A DNA stretch of 64,000 bases from Candidatus Kuenenia stuttgartensis (GTDB taxonomy: Bacteria > Planctomycetota > Planctomycetia > Planctomycetales > Planctomycetaceae), in contig CAMDPK010000011.1 of NCBI GenBank assembly GCA_945904015.1, positions 1 to 64,000 on the forward strand, in the 5' to 3' direction. The notes below the pieces were generated by a model. That model worked only from the letters and a program-made list of their open reading frames with translations, did no database searches and was not told the DNA's origin. Positions 9,754-18,935 of this stretch are shown here, one piece after another; the first letter of the stretch is position 1; each line of letters starts with the position of its first letter. A program made the position numbers and the translations under genes.

Positions 9754-11037
9754 ATGTCCGCTGTTATTCCAACTGCTCACATGACGCCGTCGTCTCGAAC
9801 CGAGCGTCGTTGTCTGATCGCGCTGCTGGTGCTCACCGCGTTGCTGCGGTTGGGAGTCATCTGCTGGAAGCCGGAGTCGCTGGCCGAGGACCGCGATCTC
9901 TATTGGGGCATCGCGCAGCGAATGGCCGCCGGTGATGGCTACGTGCATCCGGATTGGGGGCATCGCACGGCGTATCGTCCGCCGCTGTATCCGTTGTTGC
10001 TGAGTGCGATCTTATGTTGCGGCGGAGGTGTGAAGTCGCTGGCCGTTGTGCAGATCGCATTGAGTGTCGCGACGGCGTGGCTGACGTGGTGGCTGGCTCG
10101 GAAGTTGGAGTTGAAGTCGGGAGCACTGTTGGCCACAGGATTCGTCGCGTTGAATCCGTTGCTTGTGCAAATGACCGCGTTGGCGATGACGGAGACATTG
10201 TGTGGCTTCTTGCTGATGGCCATGTTGGCGTGCTCGATTGAAGGAAACAAACCGCAGCCTCGCGCGCCAATCGGAGTACTCTTTGGTCTCGCCGCGCTCT
10301 GTCGGCCGACCGTGTGGGCGTTTGCGATTCTGGCGTGTGTCGCGAGCGTGGTTGGTCGGTTGTGGCGACGCTCGTCGGACTCAGGTCGGTCATTCAGATC
10401 GGTCGCTTGCGGATGGCTCGCGGTTCTCTTCGCGACCGGCGTGACGGTCGCCCCTTGGGCGATTCGAAACGTGGATGTGTTCGACGCGTTCGTCGTGACG
10501 ACGACTCACGGAGGCTACACGCTGTATTTGGGGAACAACGACGAGGCATACCGCGCGGAGGTCGCGAATCCGACGGAGACACCGTGGGACTCGCGTGCCT
10601 GGCAGATGTCGCTGCCACATCCGTCCGCCGGTGAAAGGGCGGATCTGGAGCTACTGCGTGACCGCTGGATGTCGCAGCGCGCGCACGAATGGATTCGACA
10701 ACATCCGCGCGAGTTTGCGGAGTCGTGTTGGCTGCGTGTGCGTCGCTTTTGGAACATCTTCCCAGGCGGCGCGGATGCGGGATCGCTGCCGAAGTTCGCT
10801 CAATGGGGAGTGACGGTTTTCTTCGCCATCGAATTGCTGGCCGCAGCGGTCGGTCTGTGGCGTCTGCGGCGCGATGAACGGTCGCGGTGCTGGCCGCTCG
10901 TGCTGCTCGTGCTGAGCTTTGCGCTGGTACATGTGGTCTATTGGAGCAACCTGCGAATGCGTGCTCCGGTTGAGCCGGTGCTCGCGCTGCTGGCGGCGAG
11001 AGGGCTGGTTCGCAATCGTGTGGAAGTCCAGCCGTAG
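9754..11037 (+). CDS. polytopic membrane glycosyltransferase-like protein (GT39/ArnT-like)
   Basis: Membrane protein of about 427 residues with many hydrophobic segments. After the first segment (LIALLVLTALLRLGV) come DRDLYWGIAQRMAAGDGY and TAYRPPLYPLLLSAIL, the pattern of dolichyl-phosphate-mannose/ArnT-type (GT39/GT83, PF13231) glycosyltransferases, in which an early luminal acidic residue is catalytic. The C-terminal half is a further set of membrane helices. Substrate is unknown; transfer from a polyprenyl-phosphate sugar is the family expectation. ATG at 9754 is preferred over the in-frame TTG at 9721, and ATG 9781 is also possible. Confidence 0.75.
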   Translation: MSAVIPTAHMTPSSRTERRCLIALLVLTALLRLGVICWKPESLAEDRDLYWGIAQRMAAGDGYVHPDWGHRTAYRPPLYPLLLSAILCCGGGVKSLAVVQIALSVATAWLTWWLARKLELKSGALLATGFVALNPLLVQMTALAMTETLCGFLLMAMLACSIEGNKPQPRAPIGVLFGLAALCRPTVWAFAILACVASVVGRLWRRSSDSGRSFRSVACGWLAVLFATGVTVAPWAIRNVDVFDAFVVTTTHGGYTLYLGNNDEAYRAEVANPTETPWDSRAWQMSLPHPSAGERADLELLRDRWMSQRAHEWIRQHPREFAESCWLRVRRFWNIFPGGADAGSLPKFAQWGVTVFFAIELLAAAVGLWRLRRDERSRCWPLVLLVLSFALVHVVYWSNLRMRAPVEPVLALLAARGLVRNRVEVQP

Positions 11038-11174
11038 CGCAGCGGCCGATCTCACCTGACGATCGGATGACCGGCGGTCTCGGTGTTTCGGAGCGGCGTC
11101 AAAAGAAGAAGACTTCCGCAGCCGGGAAGGTTGCTGAAGTCTCCGGATGGAAACGAGCGGGTCGGCGAATTCGG

Positions 11175-11633
11175 CTACCGCGAAGTCAGTTTGAAATCAA
11201 ACGTTCCACCGCCGGCAGCGACGGTGCATTTCAAGGCGGTCATGGCGTGATCCGAGTATTTGCGAGGCATCGACTCGACCGCTCCGAGATTTGCCGGGGG
11301 AGTTTCCAAAGTCGCGACCACGGTTTTGCCTGCGGGGTCAATCAAGCGACTAATCATGATCTTGTAATTGCCCATCGGGGCTCCAGTGGCCCCTCCGGAC
11401 GTGGCCTCATAATTTCCTTTGGCGTCTGTGATCCCGATCGCTCCGTCCCCCATGTTTGCAGCGAGCGGCGAGAAGATCACCACAGCCCCTTCGATCGGCT
11501 TGTTGTCGATGGTCACGCAGCCTTTCGCCGGTGCGAGCGGCGATTCCGCTTTTGGACCAGCCGATGCACTTCCGCATCCCGCCAAGGTTCCGATTCCGCT
11601 CACAAGCAACATCAACTGATAAAGCACTTTCAT
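11175..11633 (-). CDS. small lipoprotein, carboxypeptidase-regulatory-like fold
   Basis: About 152 residues from the ATG at 11633 (MKVLYQLMLLVSG). It has a lipoprotein signal peptide with lipobox LAGC (Cys about residue 20) followed by a Ser/Gly/Ala linker. The body (GCVTIDNKPIEGAVVIFSP, ITDAKGNYEATSGG, GNYKIMIS) is a Gly/Asp-rich beta-sandwich typical of planctomycetal lipoproteins encoded beside DUF1559 genes. No enzymatic motif is visible. It follows the DUF1559 gene by 128 bases in the same direction, so co-transcription is likely. GGAGACACAGGTC before the ATG supplies a ribosome-binding site. Confidence 0.8.
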   Translation of the reverse strand: MKVLYQLMLLVSGIGTLAGCGSASAGPKAESPLAPAKGCVTIDNKPIEGAVVIFSPLAANMGDGAIGITDAKGNYEATSGGATGAPMGNYKIMISRLIDPAGKTVVATLETPPANLGAVESMPRKYSDHAMTALKCTVAAGGGTFDFKLTSR

Positions 11634-11761
11634 GACCTGTGTCTCCTCTTTCGTTTTGGTTTGTGTTCGATTTTTTCCAGATTCGGTTTCGATGAGCGTC
11701 GTCAAAAACATCACGGCGTGGGAGGCATTCCATCGAATGCCTGCCGCGATGGTGATCCACT

Positions 11762-12787
11762 TTAGAATTCACCAATGGTTTGGTTGTCGGCCATTGTTGA
11801 AAGCCGCTGCCGGGTCACGGTGTCAATCTTTTCGCTGATAAAGCGCACGGCGCCGTCTCCCATCACGGCCTGACACCCACCCGCGTGCAAGCTGCCTGCG
11901 GTCGCCCATTGTCCCAGACGGCCAGGGAGATATGAGGCCGGAACACCCGGGTAGTCCCAGCGATTGATCCGCTCCCAACCCAGATCGATCCCCGGATTCA
12001 CCCAGCCTCGATGAGCCCAACCGCTGAGCGAACCGTTGTATTTCTCCCGGACCTGCTCAATCAGAGCCACCGTGTTGCTCGTGCCGTCTCGGACATCACG
12101 AGTGCTGTAACTCTGATCGAACCCAAACATCGGGCGCGCACTCGGAGCTTGGTTCGCGACATAATGCGGATAAACATACTGGTTGTAATTTGTGCTGAAC
12201 TCATAGTTGGTCCGATAGCCGCCAGACTGAGTCGTGCTAATCGAATAATAGTTATCCATGCCCGCATAGTTCGAAATCCCGTTATCCGACGGACACGTGA
12301 CGATTTCCAGCTTCGTTTTCGAGATCGCCGCATTGACGTTCGGATTCCCCAACACCGTCGAGGCATTGAGCGCGGGATACGACGGATGCCAGGAAATACC
12401 CGCCGCGTCTTTGAAGCTCCACTTCTTGAAAAGCGTCGCCAGATCAAGATACGGGAGCAGCATCACGAAACCGCTGGTATTGGACTGCTTGGGGATCGCT
12501 GGAGCCCCGGCGATTCCCCAACTGTCTGACGTCGAAAATCCCGATGCGTATCCTGAGGCCGGGAAGTACTTGGTTGCGTCGTGATAATTGTGCAGAGCCA
12601 AACCAATTTGTTTGAGGTTGCTCTTGCAGGTCACTCGCCGTGCGGCCTCCCTGGCCTGTTGCACCGCCGGCAATAGCAATGCGATGAGGACCGCGATGAT
12701 CGCGATCACCACCAACAGCTCAATCAGAGTAAATCCTTTGGAACGAACGGTTTTTCTTGGGAACACAACAACACCCTTTCTCAACAC
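11762..12787 (-). CDS. DUF1559 prepilin-like (type II pseudopilin) protein
   Basis: The N-terminus has a type IV prepilin cleavage/methylation motif ([18 protein letters not shown]), then the DUF1559 signature [14 protein letters not shown] and [17 protein letters not shown]. The C-terminal part contains [19 protein letters not shown], the H-X9-DG motif common at the end of this family. The family is greatly expanded in Planctomycetota, probably as surface or fimbria-like structures; the exact role is unknown. The start may be GTG 12787 or, better placed after AGAAAGGGTG, GTG at 12766. Confidence 0.92.
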   Translation of the reverse strand: MLRKGVVVFPRKTVRSKGFTLIELLVVIAIIAVLIALLLPAVQQAREAARRVTCKSNLKQIGLALHNYHDATKYFPASGYASGFSTSDSWGIAGAPAIPKQSNTSGFVMLLPYLDLATLFKKWSFKDAAGISWHPSYPALNASTVLGNPNVNAAISKTKLEIVTCPSDNGISNYAGMDNYYSISTTQSGGYRTNYEFSTNYNQYVYPHYVANQAPSARPMFGFDQSYSTRDVRDGTSNTVALIEQVREKYNGSLSGWAHRGWVNPGIDLGWERINRWDYPGVPASYLPGRLGQWATAGSLHAGGCQAVMGDGAVRFISEKIDTVTRQRLSTMADNQTIGEF

Positions 12788-13290
12788 GAAGACACGTGAG
12801 TAAGCAGATTCCCCTCGGCATCAATTTGCCAAGCGCATCGCGCTCCAACGAGCCAGGCAGCAATGTGGCTCGCAAGCCAAAGAGCCAAACCATCGAGGCA
12901 GGAGCGGACAAGTGACTCGCGCGGCGAAGTGGGCTGGAGACAGTCGTCATCAGTTCTCTGATTCACGACCTGGCCGCTCGAAGATGCGCAATGAGTGGAA
13001 TCAACCTTTCCGAAACTCCGCTAAGCATTCAGCGGAGTTCACGTCACGACCCAAAGCAGTGAATGTGCCAACGGCAACCACATCGGTCACGAGAGGTCGA
13101 CAACTGTGGTCAACCACGCACATTCAGAGGTTCGGACTGCTTCCATCGCGGCTAGCCGTAACACAACGACGAGGATTCAAAGCAGCGATGACTGATTAAG
13201 CAGCAGCAGGGAAGCTTTGGTGCCAAAGTCGTGCGTCGGCAGATCATTGCCGTGATCGCGAGTCCGCCAGCCGCATCAAAGCAACGGAAC
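12788..13290. other. 503-base gap without recognised genes
   Basis: No convincing coding frame, RNA gene or strong promoter was seen. A modest hairpin CTCCGCT/AGCGGAG with an 8-base loop lies near 13017-13039. The region must contain the promoter of the DUF1559 gene (minus strand) and the 3' end of glgC. It lacks the strong palindromes seen in most other gaps. Confidence 0.4.
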
Positions 13291-14589
13291 TCACCTGACC
13301 ATCGAAACCGGCGATCTCGGCGTTTCGGCGATCGAAGTGGCGTGCTGAATTGAAGGTGTGATCGTGTTGGCCGCGAACTGGAAGTTCTTCGGGACAACGA
13401 CAACTCCTCCGTCGGAGACGGTGAAACGAGCGGCGTCTTGCTCCGCATCGAAGCCGATCCGCTCGCCACTCGGAATGCGGACGAATTTGTCGATGATGCA
13501 GTTTCGCAATCGAGCACCGGCTCCGACGGTGACGCCTTCAAACAGAATCGAGTGCTCGACGGTCGCGAGTTCCTCGACGCGAACGCTGGACGCCAGAATC
13601 GAATCTCGGACGGAGCCACCTTCGATCACGACGCCGGCGGACAGCATCGAATTGACCAGTTCGCCTTGCTGGCCGGTAGGGCCGAGGACCGTGCGCGCGG
13701 GTGGGACTTGCGGCTCGTAGGTGCGGATCGGCCAGTTGGGTTGGTCGAGGTTGATGGGAGGTGAAGGGGTCAACAGATCCATGTTCGATTGAAAGTAGGC
13801 GTCGATGGTGCCGACGTCGCGCCAGTAGCGGTCGCAGGAGACGCGGCCACGCTCGCCGCCAAAACGGTACGCCATGACCGAGTGCGTGTGGATCAGTTTC
13901 GGCAGGATGTCTTTGCCAAAGTCGTGATTCGAAATCTCGTTGTCGTGATCGCGCGTCAGCAGCTCGCACAACAGCGGAAGCGAGAAGACGTAAATGCCCA
14001 TCGAGGCCAGTGTGCGAGTGGGATCGTCGGGCATCGGGCGCGGTTCGCGCGGCTTCTCTTGGAAGTCGATGATGTGATGCTTGGTGTCGGTGGCCATGAT
14101 GCCGAACTCACGCCCCTCGGCCAGGGGCACCTCCATGCAGGCCACGGTGCAGTCCGCTTGCCGCTCGCGGTGGAACTCCAACATCGCCCGATAGTCCATG
14201 CGGTAGATGTGGTCGCCCGACAGAACCAGGACATTCTCGGCACCACTCCGTTCCAGCAGATACAGATTCTGATAGATGGCATCCGCCGTACCGCTGTACC
14301 ACGATTGGCCCGTCCGCATCTGCGGTGGGACCGGGGTGATGTACTCATGCAGTTCCGGATTGAAGATCGACCAGCCGTCGCGCAGGTGCTTTTGCAGCGA
14401 GTGCGACTTGTACTGCGTGAGCACGAGCACTCGTCGCAGTCCGGAATGCAGACAATTGCTGAGCGTGAAGTCGATGATGCGATACTTGCCGCCGTAAGGC
14501 ACTCCCGGCTTCGCACGATCCGCCGTCAACGGGTGCAGTCGCGAGCCAACGCCACCCGCCAGCAAGATTGTGAGAGTCTCATCGACCAT
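13291..14589 (-). CDS. glgC: glucose-1-phosphate adenylyltransferase
   Basis: Makes ADP-glucose from glucose-1-phosphate and ATP for glycogen synthesis. About 432 residues from ATG 14589 (MVDETLTILLAGG). The nucleotide-binding loop LLAGGVGSRLHPLT, effector/product segment RAKPGVPYGGKYRIIDF, LSGDHIYRMDY and the C-terminal left-handed beta-helix (VRDSILASSVRVEE, GARLRNCIIDKFVRIPSG) are all present. A GAAAG lies upstream of the chosen ATG; an upstream in-frame start at 14637 would overlap the kinase gene. It follows the Ser/Thr kinase by 26 bases, so the two are probably one transcript. Confidence 0.95.
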   Translation of the reverse strand: MVDETLTILLAGGVGSRLHPLTADRAKPGVPYGGKYRIIDFTLSNCLHSGLRRVLVLTQYKSHSLQKHLRDGWSIFNPELHEYITPVPPQMRTGQSWYSGTADAIYQNLYLLERSGAENVLVLSGDHIYRMDYRAMLEFHRERQADCTVACMEVPLAEGREFGIMATDTKHHIIDFQEKPREPRPMPDDPTRTLASMGIYVFSLPLLCELLTRDHDNEISNHDFGKDILPKLIHTHSVMAYRFGGERGRVSCDRYWRDVGTIDAYFQSNMDLLTPSPPINLDQPNWPIRTYEPQVPPARTVLGPTGQQGELVNSMLSAGVVIEGGSVRDSILASSVRVEELATVEHSILFEGVTVGAGARLRNCIIDKFVRIPSGERIGFDAEQDAARFTVSDGGVVVVPKNFQFAANTITPSIQHATSIAETPRSPVSMVR

Positions 14590-14615
14590 AATTGGGCTTT
14601 CAAAGTTGAGTGGAT

Positions 14616-15770
14616 TCAGGTGACTTCCTGCAGCCACAGGCGGATTTCATTTTCGTATTCGCTGGAGAGGTTGCCCTTCACGAGTTCGCGCTGAAAAGTG
14701 GCGGCTCCGTGATCGAACAGGTCGGCGGCTTCGGCGTTGGGGAAGCGGTTGGCGGGGTCCGGTGCGATCAAGCCGCGCAGCAGTGCGAGCAAGCGCTCAT
14801 CCTGTTTGATCTCCGGAGGCAGAAACTCCGACAGGCGTTCGGGGAGCTGTTTCTTGGCCGTGATGAGGTCGGCAAAGCGCTGCATTCCGGCGAAGGGAGT
14901 CATGCCGCACAGCAGATCGACCAGTACGTAACCCAGGCTGGCGAGATCCGACACCGGTGACGAATTCGCTCCGCGGAGCACTTCGACGGCGGCATATCGC
15001 GGCGTACAGGCGCGCGGGGCGGTCTTGTCGGCGATCTCGAAGGCGAAGCCGAAGTCGATCACCTTCGCGTTGCCCGTCCGCTTGAGCATGATGTTGGACG
15101 GCTTGAGATCGGCATGCACGATCCCGTTGCGGTGAATTGCCGCCAACGCCGACAAACATTCGCGCACGATCGCGATCGCGAAACCCGGTTTCAAACGGGA
15201 GTGTTGTGGCCCATCAGTAATCAGCACGTCGGTCAAGTATTCGACGCGTTCCGGGCTGAGTCGACTTTGCACGTTTCGCAGAGTGACCGGCCTCAGCAGA
15301 TACCGCAGGTCAAAGCCGTCGACCCATTCCATGACCAACATGCGGACTCCGCGGCATTGCACGAAGTTCTGGACGTCCAACACATGGTCTTGCTGGATCA
15401 ACGCCAATTGCATCGAGACTCGTGCCATCCGCTCCATTTCATGGCGGTAGGCTCGCGAGGAGCTGTGCAATTGCGGGGAAAAAACTTTCAGCGCGACCGG
15501 CAGCGAGATGTTGTGTGCTCCCTGGCGCTCAGCGAGGAAGACGATCCCTTGGCTGCCGGCCCCCAACTTTTCGATTAGCCGATAACGCGTGGTCCAACGG
15601 ACATCAGCGCTGGCAATGATGTTGTGAAATTGTTCTTGCAGCCCGCGCAGCGCGTGACTGGCGGCGTGCGGTGCATCGCGGCGCGTGAGAAATCGCGTCG
15701 AGGGCAGAGTCTCTTTCGGCATGGGATCAGAATCGAAGAGTTGCTGCGAGGAAGGAGTGTGGTCGATCAT
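14616..15770 (-). CDS. Hanks-type serine/threonine protein kinase
   Basis: 384 residues, cytoplasmic, with no membrane helix. Kinase motifs: glycine loop GAGSQG (70-75), VALK Lys95, catalytic loop HADLKPSN (Asp221, Lys223, Asn226; Ala replaces the Arg of HRD), DFG at 239-241, and SDLASLG (274-280) for the F-helix. The HAD variant marks a non-RD kinase, usually not activated by activation-loop phosphorylation. A 60-residue N-terminal and an 80-residue C-terminal extension show no known domain. It directly precedes glgC, so a link to glycogen control is possible but is inference from position. Confidence 0.9.
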   Translation of the reverse strand: MIDHTPSSQQLFDSDPMPKETLPSTRFLTRRDAPHAASHALRGLQEQFHNIIASADVRWTTRYRLIEKLGAGSQGIVFLAERQGAHNISLPVALKVFSPQLHSSSRAYRHEMERMARVSMQLALIQQDHVLDVQNFVQCRGVRMLVMEWVDGFDLRYLLRPVTLRNVQSRLSPERVEYLTDVLITDGPQHSRLKPGFAIAIVRECLSALAAIHRNGIVHADLKPSNIMLKRTGNAKVIDFGFAFEIADKTAPRACTPRYAAVEVLRGANSSPVSDLASLGYVLVDLLCGMTPFAGMQRFADLITAKKQLPERLSEFLPPEIKQDERLLALLRGLIAPDPANRFPNAEAADLFDHGAATFQRELVKGNLSSEYENEIRLWLQEVT

Positions 15771-15891
15771 GATTCAATCCTTTGACTGCGCGACCCTGGG
15801 CAAACTCTCCGAGTCCGCCGTTCGTTCTGTCAGAAGTCGCTCGATCATCGGAGTGTAGCGGAAGTCACAGGACTTCGGGTCTGCGAGAGCA

Positions 15892-15946
15892 GCACGACGC
15901 GCCAGCGAGTGGAATTCTCGAACGATCACTCGCTGGCGCGTCGTGC
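15892..15946. repeat. perfect 20-bp palindrome upstream of the kinase gene
   Basis: The arms 15892-15911 (GCACGACGCGCCAGCGAGTG) and 15927-15946 are exact inverted copies around a 15-base loop. It lies in the 205-base gap between the ABC ATPase gene and the kinase gene. Confidence 0.88.
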
Positions 15947-15954
15947 CGCTGTGT

Positions 15955-16047
15955 CTTGGGGACCGCGAGTCTTTTTCAGGCCGCGTCGTGGGACTTGGGT
16001 GTCACGGAAAATGTCCGCCGACCTGAAAAAGACCCGCGATCCCCAAG
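15955..16047. repeat. inverted repeat overlapping the 3' end of nrtD
   Basis: 26-base arms at 15955-15980 and 16022-16047 match with two mismatches (CTTGGGGA..CGCG.GTCTTTTTCAGG). The element spans the stop codon of the ABC ATPase gene and encodes its last 20-odd residues. A related half-copy (GCGAGTCTTTTTCCTG) occurs at about 61889-61904. Confidence 0.8.
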
Positions 16048-16890
16048 TTCGCGCGGGGGAATGTTGTGTGGATCGTTGGTCATCTCCTCACGGACTTTCG
16101 GATGTTGAGCATTGTCCTCCAGGAATGAGATCAGTCGTTGTCGCAAACGGTCGTATTCCGGATGCTCGAAGACATCGTGTCGGTCTCGTGGCCGAGCGAA
16201 CGGCACTTCCAAAATATCGCCGATGCGCGCGGCCGGGCCGTTGGTCATCATCACGATGCGGTCCGAGAGGAACAGCGCCTCATCGACATCGTGCGTGACC
16301 ATCAGCGCGGTCTTGCGATCGGTCGCCCACAGGTCGAGCAACACTTGTTGCAGCTCCATTCGCGTCAGGCTGTCGAGCATCCCGAACGGCTCGTCGAGCA
16401 ACAGCATCATCGGCGACAGCGCGAATGCCCGCGCGATGCCGACTCGTTGCCGCATCCCGCCGGAGAGCTGGTTCGGATGCACGTCCAGCGAATCGCCGAG
16501 TCCCACGAGATCCAAATAGTGCGCCGCGATCGCGCGCTGCTCCGCGCGGGACTTGTTCGGCGCAACCTGCTCGACGCCGAGGGTGACGTTCTGCAACGCT
16601 GTCATCCACGGCAACAGGCAGGGAGCTTGAAACACAACGCCGCGATCCGGCCCGGCCTCTTTGACTTCGCGTCCGGCCAGGACAATGCCGCCGCCGGTTG
16701 GATCATTCAGCCCGGCAATCATCGACAGAACGGTCGATTTGCCGCAGCCGGAGTGACCGATGACCGAGACGAATTCCCCTTCGGCCACGTTGAGCGTGAA
16801 GTCCTCGACGATCATGGCAGGCGGGCCGCTCGGCGACGGATACGACTTCTGCAGCTTCCAGATTTCCAGATATTTTTCGGGGTGATTCAT
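15976..16890 (-). CDS. nitrate-type ABC transporter ATP-binding protein (NrtD-like)
   Basis: Energises import with the NrtB-like permease. From ATG 16890 (preceded by AAGGAAC) the protein is about 304 residues. It has Walker [11 protein letters not shown]-loop [13 protein letters not shown], signature [14 protein letters not shown], Walker [12 protein letters not shown] and switch His in [10 protein letters not shown]. The LLPWMT and [12 protein letters not shown] segments are typical of the nitrate/sulfonate/taurine-type importers, close to NrtD/CmpD. The last 20-odd residues (after [12 protein letters not shown]) are encoded by a palindromic element and look unrelated to the family. A longer frame from 16959 overlaps the neighbouring gene and is less likely. 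Confidence 0.92.
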   Translation of the reverse strand: MNHPEKYLEIWKLQKSYPSPSGPPAMIVEDFTLNVAEGEFVSVIGHSGCGKSTVLSMIAGLNDPTGGGIVLAGREVKEAGPDRGVVFQAPCLLPWMTALQNVTLGVEQVAPNKSRAEQRAIAAHYLDLVGLGDSLDVHPNQLSGGMRQRVGIARAFALSPMMLLLDEPFGMLDSLTRMELQQVLLDLWATDRKTALMVTHDVDEALFLSDRIVMMTNGPAARIGDILEVPFARPRDRHDVFEHPEYDRLRQRLISFLEDNAQHPKVREEMTNDPHNIPPRELGDRGSFSGRRTFSVTPKSHDAA

Positions 16891-16907
16891 GTCGTTCCTT
16901 GCGTTCA

Positions 16908-17026
16908 ACGTAGCCATCATCGCTCCGCGTGATGAGCCGAATTCTTCTGATCGTCTCAATTGCTCACAACAAAAGGTTGGCGTCGTGAAGCGCTCGGCTC
17001 GTCACGCGGAGCGATGACGGCTACGT
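16908..17026. repeat. inverted repeat spanning the junction of the two ABC ATPase genes
   Basis: 31-base arms (16908-16938 and 16996-17026) are inverted copies with two mismatches, core ATCGCTCCGCGTGA. The right arm codes for part of the C-terminal tail of the NrtC-like protein; the left arm lies in the leader of the nrtD-like gene. Confidence 0.82.
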
Positions 17027-17891
17027 TCTCTCGGTGCGGCTTTTTCCGTGCCCCTTCACCGAGCAAATAGTCGAGCACCTCATTCCGCAGGCGTTTGAAA
17101 TGCGGATCGCGTTGAACCGTCTTGCGGTTGCGCGGGCGGTCCAGATCGACTTCGACGGCCGGACCGAGCGTCGCTCCGGGGCCGGCGCTGAGCGGGATCA
17201 CTCGGTCGGCCAGCAGCAAGGCTTCGTCGACGTCATTCGTGATGAGCAAAACCGTCTTGCGATCCCGTTCCCAGATTTGTTCGATCTCATCCTGCAACGT
17301 CGCGCGTGTGAGGGCATCGAGTGCGCTGAGCGGTTCATCGAGCAGCAGCATCTCCGGATTCATGGCCAGCGTGCGAGCGACGGACACGCGCTGTCGCATT
17401 CCGCCGGACAACTCATGCGGTCGTTTACTCCTCGCAGGCGTGAGATTCACCATCGAGATGTATTGCTCGATGTGTGCCTGTCGTTTTTCCTTCGACCAGT
17501 TGGGAAACAGTTGATCGACCGCGAGTGCGATGTTCTCGAAGACCGTCAGCCACGGCAGCAGCGAATAGTTTTGAAAGACGAGTCCACGCTCGGGGCTAGG
17601 CCCGGTGATCTCGCGACCGTCCATCATCACGGTGCCGAAGTCGGGCCGAATCAGACCGGCCAGTAGTGACATCAGTGTCGTCTTGCCCGAACCGGAGTAG
17701 CCGACGATCGCCACGAACTCACCGCGCGCGATGTCGAGGTTCAAGTCCTTAAGCACCTCGCGACGCTGCTGACCAAAGCCGTAGCTTTTCGAGACGTGCT
17801 TCAGTTTCACGAATGGCAGCGAAGACATGCGGACATAATCCGGCTCAGTGGATCGAGCGGTGATTGGCGGCGATTCCAGGAGAGCGGACAT
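16956..17891 (-). CDS. nitrate-type ABC transporter ATP-binding protein (NrtC-like, ATPase domain only)
   Basis: Second ATPase of the importer, 311 residues. Motifs are Walker [27 protein letters not shown], signature [16 protein letters not shown], Walker [12 protein letters not shown] and [14 protein letters not shown], where Asn replaces the usual switch His. Cyanobacterial NrtC carries an extra C-terminal NrtA-like regulatory domain, which is absent here. The C-terminal tail after LLGEGARKK is partly encoded by a palindromic element. It lies between the permease gene and the nrtD-like gene. Confidence 0.9.
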   Translation of the reverse strand: MSALLESPPITARSTEPDYVRMSSLPFVKLKHVSKSYGFGQQRREVLKDLNLDIARGEFVAIVGYSGSGKTTLMSLLAGLIRPDFGTVMMDGREITGPSPERGLVFQNYSLLPWLTVFENIALAVDQLFPNWSKEKRQAHIEQYISMVNLTPARSKRPHELSGGMRQRVSVARTLAMNPEMLLLDEPLSALDALTRATLQDEIEQIWERDRKTVLLITNDVDEALLLADRVIPLSAGPGATLGPAVEVDLDRPRNRKTVQRDPHFKRLRNEVLDYLLGEGARKKPHRENVAVIAPRDEPSASRRQPFVVSN

Positions 17892-17928
17892 GGTCGATTC
17901 ACTTTCGGTGATTGTGATGATCGGCTGT

Positions 17929-18007
17929 GGGCTGAAAGCTGATGGCTGTCGGCTGTCATCCCAAACTCAAGCGGCTTGAATTGAAACGACAGCCATCAGC
18001 TTTCGGC
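17929..18007. repeat. inverted repeat between nrtB and nrtC
   Basis: GCTGAAAGCTGATGGCTGTCG near 17930-17950 is matched by its inverted copy at about 17987-18007, with extra GGCTGTCGGC-type words on both sides. It shares the GGCCGACAGCC word with the perfect palindrome at 18851. Confidence 0.75.
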
Positions 18008-18032
18008 CGACAGCCTTCAGCCGGCAAGAGGA

Positions 18033-18815
18033 TCATGCCTTCGCGACTTGCAGCCGGCGTTCGACGAGACCCATCAGGCGATCCAGGATGAAGCCGATCA
18101 CGCCGATGGTCACGATGCAGAGAATGATGTGTTCGTAGATCAGGCTGTTGTATTCCTGCCACAAGAAGCCGCCGACACCGGGGCTGCCGGTCAGCATCTC
18201 GGCGGCGACGATCACCAACCACGCGATGCCCAGGCTCAGGCGAAAGCCGGTGAACATGTACGGCAGAGTCGCCGGCAGCAGAATCTTCAGCAGCGTCTTC
18301 ATCCGTGACAGGTTCAGCACGCGAGCGACGTTGAGATAGTCCTGCGGAATCGCTCGCACGCCAACCGCTGTGTTGAGCACTGTCGGCCACATCGAACAGA
18401 GCGCGATTGTGAAGATGGCCGCAGGCTCTGACTTCTGAAACAAAACCAATCCCAACGGCAACCACGCCAACGGCGAGACAGGACGCAGGATTTGAATGAT
18501 CGGATCAAACGTCTTCGCGAACATCTTCGACATGCCCAGCACAAAGCCCAGCGGCGTGCCGATCAGCAGAGCGATCGTGTAGCCCTTCGCCACCAGAATC
18601 AGCGAGTACCACGTGAACCGCAGGATGCCTTGATCCAGCTCGCCACGCTTCTCGAACGGCTTCATCAGATACGGCTGACTGACTTCCCACGTCTTCCACG
18701 GCGTCGGCAGGTTCGGTGCCCATGTCTTGCTGGAGATGGCCCACAACACCACAACGGCGACGATGCCGAGGAATGGGAGGACGATCCAATCACCGCGAAA
18801 TTTGCGTTCGTTCAT
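18033..18815 (-). CDS. nitrate-type ABC transporter permease (NrtB-like)
   Basis: Inner-membrane channel subunit of about 260 residues from ATG 18815 (MNERKFRGDW). It has a first membrane helix (IVLPFLGIVAVVVLWAIS) and a BPD_transp_1 core with the LRPVSPLAWLPLGLVLF segment and the EAA-type loop YLNVARVLNLSRMKTLLKILLPATLPYMFTG region. The SPLAWLPLGLV sequence is characteristic of NrtB/CmpB-like permeases. The longer frame up to 18935 runs through a palindromic element and is not believed. It is co-directional with nrtA upstream and both ATPases downstream. Confidence 0.92.
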   Translation of the reverse strand: MNERKFRGDWIVLPFLGIVAVVVLWAISSKTWAPNLPTPWKTWEVSQPYLMKPFEKRGELDQGILRFTWYSLILVAKGYTIALLIGTPLGFVLGMSKMFAKTFDPIIQILRPVSPLAWLPLGLVLFQKSEPAAIFTIALCSMWPTVLNTAVGVRAIPQDYLNVARVLNLSRMKTLLKILLPATLPYMFTGFRLSLGIAWLVIVAAEMLTGSPGVGGFLWQEYNSLIYEHIILCIVTIGVIGFILDRLMGLVERRLQVAKA

Positions 18816-18850
18816 GGGAGAGCCCCGTGACTTTCTGAGGAATTCCTGTC

Positions 18851-18913
18851 TGGCCGACAGCCGTAATACCGTTTTTTGCGAATCACAAAAAACGGTATTA
18901 CGGCTGTCGGCCA
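18851..18913. repeat. perfect 28-bp palindrome between nrtA and nrtB
   Basis: Arms 18851-18878 and 18886-18913 are exact inverted copies around a 7-base loop. The outer part is TGGCCGACAGCCGTAATACC and the inner part is T-rich. In the transcript it would form a very stable stem in the nrtA-nrtB gap, suited to separating expression of the binding protein from the membrane components. Confidence 0.92.
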
Positions 18914-18935
18914 TCGGCTGACGGCGTTCGGCCAA

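Noticed and set aside
12788-13290. Possible short genes in the gap between the DUF1559 gene and glgC
   Set aside because: Candidate frames are short, antisense to glgC or lack ribosome-binding sites; nothing resembles a protein family.
18816-18935. N-terminal extension of the NrtB-like permease
   Set aside because: The 40 extra residues are encoded by the perfect palindrome at 18851-18913; the family start fits ATG 18815.
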